DNA from: Diphasiastrum complanatum
Lineage: Eukaryota > Streptophyta > Lycopodiopsida > Lycopodiales > Lycopodiaceae
Assembly (NCBI GenBank): GCA_029204225.1
Contig: CM055092.1
Span: 42,170,904-42,234,903, forward strand
Direction: 5' to 3'
Length of the DNA stretch: 64,000 bases
Below are positions 56,999-64,000 of this stretch, piece after piece. Both the position numbers and the translations under genes were made by a program. Within the stretch, counting starts at the first letter, position 1. Every line of letters starts with the position of its first letter. A model generated the notes under the pieces. It did not search any database, was not told the origin of the DNA, and worked only from the letters and a program-made list of their open reading frames with translations.

Positions 56999-57949
56999 TG
57001 TTAGTGGATCCCAGAGAATCCTCAGATGCCGAGCCAACCTGAAGACACAAGTTATCTCTCACCCATGACCGAGGAGGTCTTAGAAGGAGGAGAGCAAAAG
57101 AAGCTGAGAGACGAGCATGAGAGCTGAGGAATTACTAGCTAGGAAGATAGTGAGTTATCTATGTGAGCCTACATGGTGTATCCCAAAGAAGGAATGACCA
57201 TGTAGGAGCTAGTAATATTTCCTAGGCATTGTAAATAAATGTAGACCCCCCTTAAATTAGTAAGAGTGAGCCACCTTTTGATGGTGACCCTTAGTGGAAG
57301 GGCAAATTCCACATATAATTTCTAATTTGATGGAATTGCCACTTGGGCTCCACATGGGCAGCCTTCTTGCTTATTTAAGCCCCCCCCCTCTCTTGTGAGA
57401 GAGCTTTTTGATGTATTGTCAAGTTCTCTTGAGCTAATAAAGAGGATCCTCCACGAGTTCTTGATGATTGCTAAGCTCCTTGTTCATGGCAATGTTCTTG
57501 AGTGAGATTTCTATGAGCACGCTTGATTCCTTTGCATTGTGGATTAACTAGGTTCTTGTTTCTTGTTTCTTGCTTAGTTGTGGATTAGAATTCAGTTCTT
57601 GTTTGTGAAATGAGGTAGTAATCAGAATTCAAGTAAACTAGATAGGCTGGTTTGTGGTATAGTTCTTGCATACTCCCTTACATCCCAGTTCTTGATTGTT
57701 CTTGAGCAATCTAAGCATCAAAAAATGAGTGTTTCTTGATTCTTAGACTGTTAAAATGCTGCTAGGAATTTTGTTTCTTGTTACAGTAGTTAATCTTGTC
57801 TTGATTATTTCTGATTCAGTAGATAATAAGATTACTCCCTGTTCTAAAATGATGATCCTCTTGAGCTGTAGATGGTTACATGGCTGGTTATGCATGTAGC
57901 TGAGTATCAAAACCATGTCTCCCATTGACAGACTGGGACATACATGCTG
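56999..57949 (+). repeat. LTR L2 (interrupted by E3)
   Basis: TGTTAGTGGATCC start, homologous to L1 (29592-29977 plus 35844-36500). It is immediately preceded by the GA array, which could act as its polypurine tract. E3 is inserted at 57949/57950, so the LTR end is beyond the window. Confidence 0.75.
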
Positions 57950-58631
57950 TGTAAAAATTACAGCAAATAAGGATCCTAAAACACTTGAAATGATGAGGGA
58001 AACAATAGATTATGATTTCATAAGATTAGCACAAGTTGAACCATCAAAATCCATCAAAAATCTATGCTTGAACCTCACTAAATGGCCCAAATCCTTGAAG
58101 AAGGCTTCACACGTGTGAAAGTACGGCCTCCCACAGTCTGAGTACTGTACACCAGACCTACATTCAATCCTATAATCATTAGTAATCACAAGTACTCAAA
58201 CAATTATGAACATAGAGAGCAATTGCACCATTATGAGAGAAAAATCATGAAATTGCTTGATTGATTTTGGTGAGATATCATCACCTATATATACATGATC
58301 CATCACGGTTTTGGGCAGGTATGAGTAGCCCTAAACCTATCCCTATTTCTAATTTTGGTGGATCTTTCATCCCTACCAAGTTAGGGTTGGAATCTTGGAG
58401 ATCCCTCAACAATGCAAAAATTACCAAAAATAGCTCCTATTTTTTCTCCCTTGTATTTAAGCATAATTTGGACTCATTCCAAAGGTTCTAACACTTAGGT
58501 CTACTTGAGAACATCCTTATGAATGGAATCCTATGCTATTTGGCACCTGTGACAAGCCACATCATGACCATCTAACTATTTACAAGTCATATGACCAAAA
58601 CTAGTCAAGCTAGAATTGTGAATTTTTAACA
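57950..58631 (-). repeat. E3 3' LTR
   Basis: 682 bp. On plus, TGTAAAAATTACAG...TTTTTAACA. A perfect TTCACACGTGTGAA is at 58106-58119 with GTACGG at 58121-58126. A TATATATAG box (minus) is at 58284-58292. The polypurine tract gaggaggag (minus) precedes it at 58632-58641. Confidence 0.95.
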
Positions 58632-58645
58632 CTCCTCCTCACTAT

Positions 58646-59683
58646 CTAGCTTGGTTCAATCATTGCTTTACTAATCACTCCAAGTGATGATCTGAACTTC
58701 ATAAAAGGTGTCTTTTGAAGTGGTTTAGTAAGTAGATCAGCTACACATTCATTGCTTGGAACATGCTCCAAAGCAATCTCCTTGGCTTGCACCATTTCTC
58801 TCACAAAGTGATGGCATATCTCAATGTGCTTAGATCTTGCATGGAAGATTGGGTTAGATGCAAGGTGTTGGGCTGATATATTGTCATTGTAGATGATTGG
58901 TGCCTCCTCTGAATCCATGATCTTTAGTTCCACCAATAATCTCTTGATCCAAAGTACCTCCTTTGTAGTGGTTGTCAAAGCTTTGTACTCGGCCTCGGTT
59001 GAAGATAGAGATATAGTTTCTTGCTTTTTTGAAAGCCATGAAACCACACCTTCTCCTATGAAAGTTGAATAGGAACTTGTTGATTTCCTATCCCTCTTGT
59101 CCCCTGAAAAATCTGAATCACTAAATGCATGAAGGTTAATCACATCTCCTCTATATAGAATCCCAAAATCCAATGTACCCGAGATGTATCTTAGAATCCT
59201 CTTAGCCTTTTTCCAATGGATATTCAATGGCTTTTGCATGGATTGGCTCAACATACATACACTAAAGCTAAGATCTGGTCTAGTTATAGTGATCCACATT
59301 AAGGAACCTATAAGTTGCCTAAACAAAGTGATGTCCATGAAGGATCTTTCATCATCTTCATTTGGCACTTTTACATCTTGCTCCATTGGTGTGTCAACAC
59401 TTTTGCATACTTCCATCTTAAACTTCTTCAAAAGACTTTGAGCATAGTTTACTTGACTTATAAAGATAAAATCAGACCCTCTAAGTACTTCTATGCCTAG
59501 GATGAAGTGAAGACGCCCTAGATCTACCATCTTGAACTCTAAGGATAGATCTATCTTGATTTTTTCAATACCATCAACACTATTTCCACTAATGATGATG
59601 TCATCTACATAAATGAGTAAAAGTACAATACCAACATCATCAAACTTAATGTAAAGAGTGGGATCATATTCACTTTTGAACAA
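58646..59683 (-). pseudogene. E3 RT C-terminal part and RNase H
   Basis: A 345-codon minus ORF: SEYDPTLYIKF, YVDDIIISG (RT catalytic box), LHFILGIEVLRG, then RNase H with FSDSDFSGDKRDRKS, SLSSTEAEYKAL and IYNDNISAQ, and the terminal LEHVPSNECVADLLTKPL. All catalytic motifs are present. It is out of frame with the upstream gag-integrase ORF, a single-base change near 59670-59690 after SFVQK. A functional polyprotein would need frameshifting or repair, so I treat it as a disabled copy. Confidence 0.9.
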
Positions 59684-62615
59684 AAGAAAGTGAAATAAGA
59701 TAGCAATGTAGTCTTGAATTCCAAGATCTCGAGGCTTGCTTCAAGCCATAGATGCTTCTTTGGAGATGGCATACTTTGTTCTCCATTCCATGCTTGATGA
59801 ACCCTTGTGGCTGCTCCATATAGATATCCTCTTCCAAAAAACCATTCAAGAAAGCATTAGAGACATCCATTTGACATAGAATCCATCCAAAATGTGATGC
59901 AAGTGCAATGATTAGTCTTATTGTGACCATCTTGGCCACGGGTGCAAAAGTTTCCTCATAGTCTATCCCTCTCTCTTGAGCATAGCCTTTTGCAACTAAT
60001 CTTGCTTTATGTTTGTTAACACTCCCATTTGCATTCAACTTAAGCTTGAAGACCCACTTGCATCCTATTACATTCCTTTGAGGTCTCTCAACAAGCAACC
60101 AAGTTTCATTCTCAATCAAGGCATCATACTCATCCAACATAGCTTTATACCATTCTTTGGAGTTCAATGCATCTTCAACATTAGATGGTTCTTCAAAACT
60201 AGATAAAGCATAAGAAGTGGATGAGATACCCTCAACTTGATGTCCTTTTCCTTGATATGTGAGCCTTGATGGCTCCACTTTTGCCCTTGAAGATCTCCTT
60301 GGTGTGATAGGTGGGTTTGGTGCTTGCTCCTCCATGAGCTCCTCCTCAAAACCAAGATCTTGATCCTCGGCCATCTTCTTCTTGATTGTTGGAGCACTTG
60401 AGCCTTCTTCAAGCATATGCATATGATGTTCATCAAAGATGACATCCCTTGAAACAACAAATTTGTTCAAGGATGGGAGATAGACTTTGTAGCCCTTGCT
60501 TGAGCTTGCATATCCAAGCATGATCCCTCTTGTGGAAGATGGATCCTTCTTGGTTCTTGTTTCCAATGGCACATGCACATAACATATACACCCAAAAATT
60601 TTCAAGTGATTAAGATTGGATTTCTTTCCATACAACATCTCATAAGGAGTTTTGCCTTCAATTGCTTTGCAAGACACCCTATTCATCAAGTAGTTTGCAC
60701 ATACAAGAGACTCACCCCAAAAGGATTTGGGCAAACAAGTGTCTAATCTTAAAGCCTTAGAACATTCACATAATGTTCTATTCCTTCTTTCAGCAACTCC
60801 ATTTTGTTGAGGAGTGTAAGGACAAGAAGTCTCTTTCTTGATCCCTTCCTCCTCACAAAAGGCCTTGAACTCATTGGAGATGAATTCTCCACCATTGTCA
60901 CTTCTAAGAATCTTGATGCTATGATTATGATGTTTTTCCACAAACAACTTGAACTTTACAAAAGTATCAAATACTTGAGACTTGAAGGAAAGTAAGAACA
61001 CCCAACAATATCTTGAGTAGTCATCAATGAAGGTTAAAAACATGGATGAACCTCCATTAGATTTGGTGCTAGCAATGTGCACATCCGAGTGTATGAGTTT
61101 AAGAGGATGAGATGACTTTGTGATGGAGTTAGGAAACACCTTCTTATGTGCCTTGGATAAGGCACAAGCTTCACAAACCTTGTCTTCCTTCCCAATAGAC
61201 CTTTGTAGGCCTAAAGCATACTCCTCCTTGATCATAGCCTCCATGGAACCCGAGTTGACATGTCCAAGTCTTTTGTGCCATAAAGTAAAGGTAGATATCT
61301 TGCTCTTCTCGGCCAACATGACAACATTAGTATCCACAAATGCATCCAGCTTATAAAGTTTGCCAAGTCTAGTGCCCTTAGCCACTATCTTACCCTTCTT
61401 CTTGATGAAACATTCATTTGAAGCAAAGCCAACATTGAAACCATTGTCTACCATTTGGCCAACACTTAGTAGATTCTTTGTTATTGTAGGAATGTACAAA
61501 ACACCTTCTATGTTGATCTTTTTGGAAGATCCTAAGCAAAGGGGAATGCTACCAACTCCTTCAATCTTACAAGCTTCATCATTTGCTGTATAGATAGACT
61601 TTATAGGTCCATCATAAGATAAGAGAGAAGAGAAAAACTCCCTTTTACTAGTCATGTGTGAACTAGCACCCGAGTCAATCCACCAAGGATCTTCTCCTTT
61701 GAAGCTTGTTGAAGAAAATATGGACATCATGAGAGAGTCCTCATGTGAACTCTCCTCCTCCTCCTCTTTGCTCATGTTGGCTTGGCTTTGATCTTGCTTC
61801 CTCTTGAAGCATTCTGAGGCATAATGCCCCATCTTGCTACAATAGTAGCACTTCACCTTTGATTTGTCCTTCTTGACTTTGGTGGTTGATGGAGATGCCT
61901 TTGGGGGTCCTTCTTGATCCTCAAGCTTTGTAGACTTCTTGAATGTTGATCCTTTGCCTTTGGACTTGCCTTTGCCTTTGGTGAAGAGAGCTTGGTCATC
62001 TCCACCTTGGATGGAAAGCCTATCCATCCTCTCTTGCATTTGGCTCCTTCTTGATTCCTCGGCCATGAGTGTGCCTTGGAGTTCTTCAAGTATGGGTAGC
62101 TTACCCATAATTGCATATCCCTGAACCAAATTGTCAAATTCAAAGCTTAGTCCATTCAATATGAGTTGAACAAGCTCTTCATCCTTGATAGGGTCACCTA
62201 TAAAGGCTAGCTCTTTGTTCAATTCTTTTACTCTTAGGACAAAAGTATGTGCACTCTCTCCTTTCTTTTGATAGCTTCTATAGATTTGATTCTTCAAAGC
62301 TAACATTCTAGTTTGGTTCTTGGATTCATAGACCTTTTGCAAAGTCTCCCAAGCATCTTGAGCTGAAGTGCAATCTCCTACCTCTCTTAAGAGTTCATTT
62401 GCAACATTCATTTTTATGCAATGTAGTGCAACATTGCACCTCTTGATGTATTTGGCTTTTTCTTGAGGATGAATAGGTTCACCCTCCTTACCATTTACAA
62501 TTTCCATCAGATCTTGCATGATCATGATAGATTCCATTCTAACTTTCCATATGGAATAGTTAGTTTTGTTGAGCCTTTCATTAGTATCCAAAAGATATGC
62601 ATTTATAGATGCCAT
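59670..62615 (-). pseudogene. E3 Gag-protease-integrase-RT N-terminal ORF (frameshifted)
   Basis: A 981-codon minus ORF from MASINAYLLDTNERL at 62615. In order: Gag with zinc knuckle CYYCSKMGHYASEC, protease WWIDSGASSHMTS, integrase zinc finger (LWHKRLGHVN to CEACALSKAHK), core HSDVHIAS, RSDNGGEFISNEF and TPQQNGVAERRNR, acidic linker, and RT up to DVSNAFLNGFLEEDIYMEQ and LKQASRSWNSRL. Then the frame is lost (SFVQK*). The rest of RT and RNase H lies in 58646-59683. Only this one lesion is seen, consistent with the low LTR divergence. Confidence 0.92.
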
Positions 62616-63403
62616 CTAGTCTCCTAATCAAGGACTTGACACAAATGAAGGTTACTTCTATTGATTTGATTGAAGGTCTACCTTATCCCACTTCTTAGGG
62701 ACCTGAAAAGATCAGTAATAGACTTCCTATAAAGATCTAAGAATGATCTCTAACAAAATCAAATCATAGAATACTAGAAACAATGCACTTGCTTGATTGA
62801 AGTAGACAATACTAGTAGAATTGCCCCTCTTTCTATAAAGAACATTAAAGCTTCCAAATGATCTGATCAAGAGTGAATTTCAGAAACCTAATATACTTCC
62901 AAAATCACTTGTAAAAGATCTAAATGGAACTTAATGAGGATGCAACACAATCTACTATCCAATCACAAGCAAAAAATGATCAAAACTGATGAAAAATTGA
63001 TCTAATTTGGTGCATAAGTCAAGCAATGGTTGGACTGAACCTAAATCACTTTAGGAGGTGCCTACTACACCTTAGAAGAGTCCCCAAAACTCTGATCTTC
63101 TCTCTCCTTGAATGCTAGAAAGCCTCCTCTATGAAATCACCTCCAAAACTCGCTTAGAAATCAATGCTTGGAGCAAGCAAAACTTGCTATCTTGGTAATG
63201 TGAATTGAATTCAACTTTGCCTCTGGTTTTAGACACCTAAACACCTGCAAATGAAGTCACACAACACCAATCTCCAATGTATTTCACTCACTTTGAGTTC
63301 TAGAATCAATACTAGATGCTAAGATCCAATCTACACAAGATTTAGATCAAAAATTGTGATCAAATTGAATGAAAACCAAGGATTTAGCTCATTTCAGCCT
63401 TTA
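62616..63403 (-). other. E3 untranslated leader
   Basis: About 790 bp of non-coding DNA between primer site and gag. No palindrome copy was found in it. Confidence 0.8.
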
Positions 63404-63416
63404 GGCTCTGATACCA
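63404..63416 (-). promoter_or_regulatory. E3 primer-binding site (initiator tRNA-Met)
   Basis: On minus, TGGTATCAGAGCC adjoins the 5' LTR. Confidence 0.93.
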
Positions 63417-64000
63417 TGTAAAAATTACAGCAAATAAGGATCCTAAAACACTTGAAATGATGAGGGAAACAATAGATTATGATTTCATAAGATTAGCACA
63501 AGTTGAACCATCAAAATCCATCAAAAATCTATGCTTGAACCTCACTAAATGGCCCAAATCCTTGAAGAAGGCTTCACACGTGTGAAAGTACGGCCTCCCA
63601 CAGTCTGAGTACTGTACACCAGACCTACATTCAATCCTATAATCATTAGTAATCACAAGTACTCAAACAATTATGAACATAGAGAGCAATTGCACCATTA
63701 TGAGAGAAAAATCATGAAATTGCTTGATTGATTTTGGTGAGATATCATCACCTATATATACATGATCCATCACGGTTTTGGGCAGGTATGAGTAGCCCTA
63801 AACCTATCCCTAATGCTAATTTTGGTGGATCTTTCATCCCTACTAAGTTAGGGTTGGAATCTTGGAGATCCCTCAACAATGCAAAAATTACCAAAAATAG
63901 CTCCTATTTTTTCTCCCTTGTATCTAAGCATAATTTGGACTCATTCCAAAGGTTCTAACAGTTAGGTCTACTTGAGAACATCCTTATGAATGGAATCCTA
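63417..64000 (-). repeat. E3 5' LTR, partial (window edge)
   Basis: Matches 57950-58533 with about five substitutions. A TATATATAG box (minus) is at 63752-63760 and a perfect palindrome at 63573-63586. Confidence 0.95.

Larger units (their letters stand above)
57950..64000 (-). mobile_element. Ty1/copia element E3 (5' LTR runs off the window)
   Basis: A minus-strand element with 3' LTR 57950-58631, gag-pol in two frames, leader, primer site and partial 5' LTR from 63417. The left flank TGCTG (57945-57949) is the expected duplication; the right one lies outside. I noticed about five differences over the 584 shared LTR bases. It sits in LTR L2. Confidence 0.93.

Overview
The window is almost wholly transposable-element DNA from a plant nuclear genome. 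The evidence is: Ty1/copia Gag-Pol proteins of land-plant type; primer-binding sites complementary to initiator tRNA-Met (TGGTATCAGAGC) directly after LTR ends; Ty3/gypsy pol relics, one with a tRNA-Asp-like primer site; spliceosomal GT-AG introns; and long GA/CT microsatellites. I cannot name the species. I recognise no ordinary housekeeping gene, rRNA, tRNA or CRISPR array.

Layout. 0-3.3 kb: decayed minus-strand gypsy pol (G1). 3.3-6.2 kb: internally deleted minus-strand copia remnant between two copies of one LTR family. 6.2-10.4 kb: degenerate Ser/Thr-rich ORF, an LTR-like block and a gypsy integrase relic (G3). 10.4-26.9 kb: a nest resolved by target-site duplications. Host H1 (a non-autonomous copia derivative with a non-retroviral segment) holds element C (15577-25785, TSD AAGAT), which holds E1 (plus-strand copia, 16710-23054, TSD GTTGG). 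H1 also carries a 918-bp long-inverted-repeat element (13578-14495, TSD ATCAT). 26.9-29.3 kb: fragments of another copia lineage. 29.6-36.6 kb: an LTR (L1) split by E2, a complete, very young copia element with an open 1316-codon ORF (29978-35838, TSD CCCCT, LTRs with one difference noticed in 653 bp). 36.6-48 kb: gypsy relic G2 (gag, protease, then RT-RNase H-integrase), bordered by 25-bp minisatellites and split between protease and RT by a roughly 4.9-kb island.

The island (about 39.05-43.93 kb) is the most unusual region. It holds an LTR-like segment, a Gln-rich coiled-coil-like ORF, an unknown gene with two in-phase introns, and a histone H3-like gene (42820-43899) with its own TATA box. 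That gene starts with an H3-tail mimic and ends with the first part of an H3 fold resembling CENH3; it has one in-frame TAG and no second half of the fold.

48-57.9 kb: a degenerate plus ORF, a minus-strand zinc-knuckle ORF, a second E1-family copy (E1b), a second H copy (H2) carrying a solo LTR, and 2.1 kb of CT-then-GA microsatellite folded around a 46-bp-arm hairpin, ending at another L LTR (L2). 57.95-64 kb: E3, a copia element with one frameshift in RT; its 5' LTR runs off the window.

Shared signals. The palindrome TTCACACGTGTGAA or close variants occur about 20 times in LTRs and leaders of at least six copia LTR families, often near CCGTAC. Long GA/CT arrays sit at purine/pyrimidine tracts of LTRs whose relatives lack the expansion. 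Most genes here are parasitic; only E2 looks able to encode a full set of proteins.
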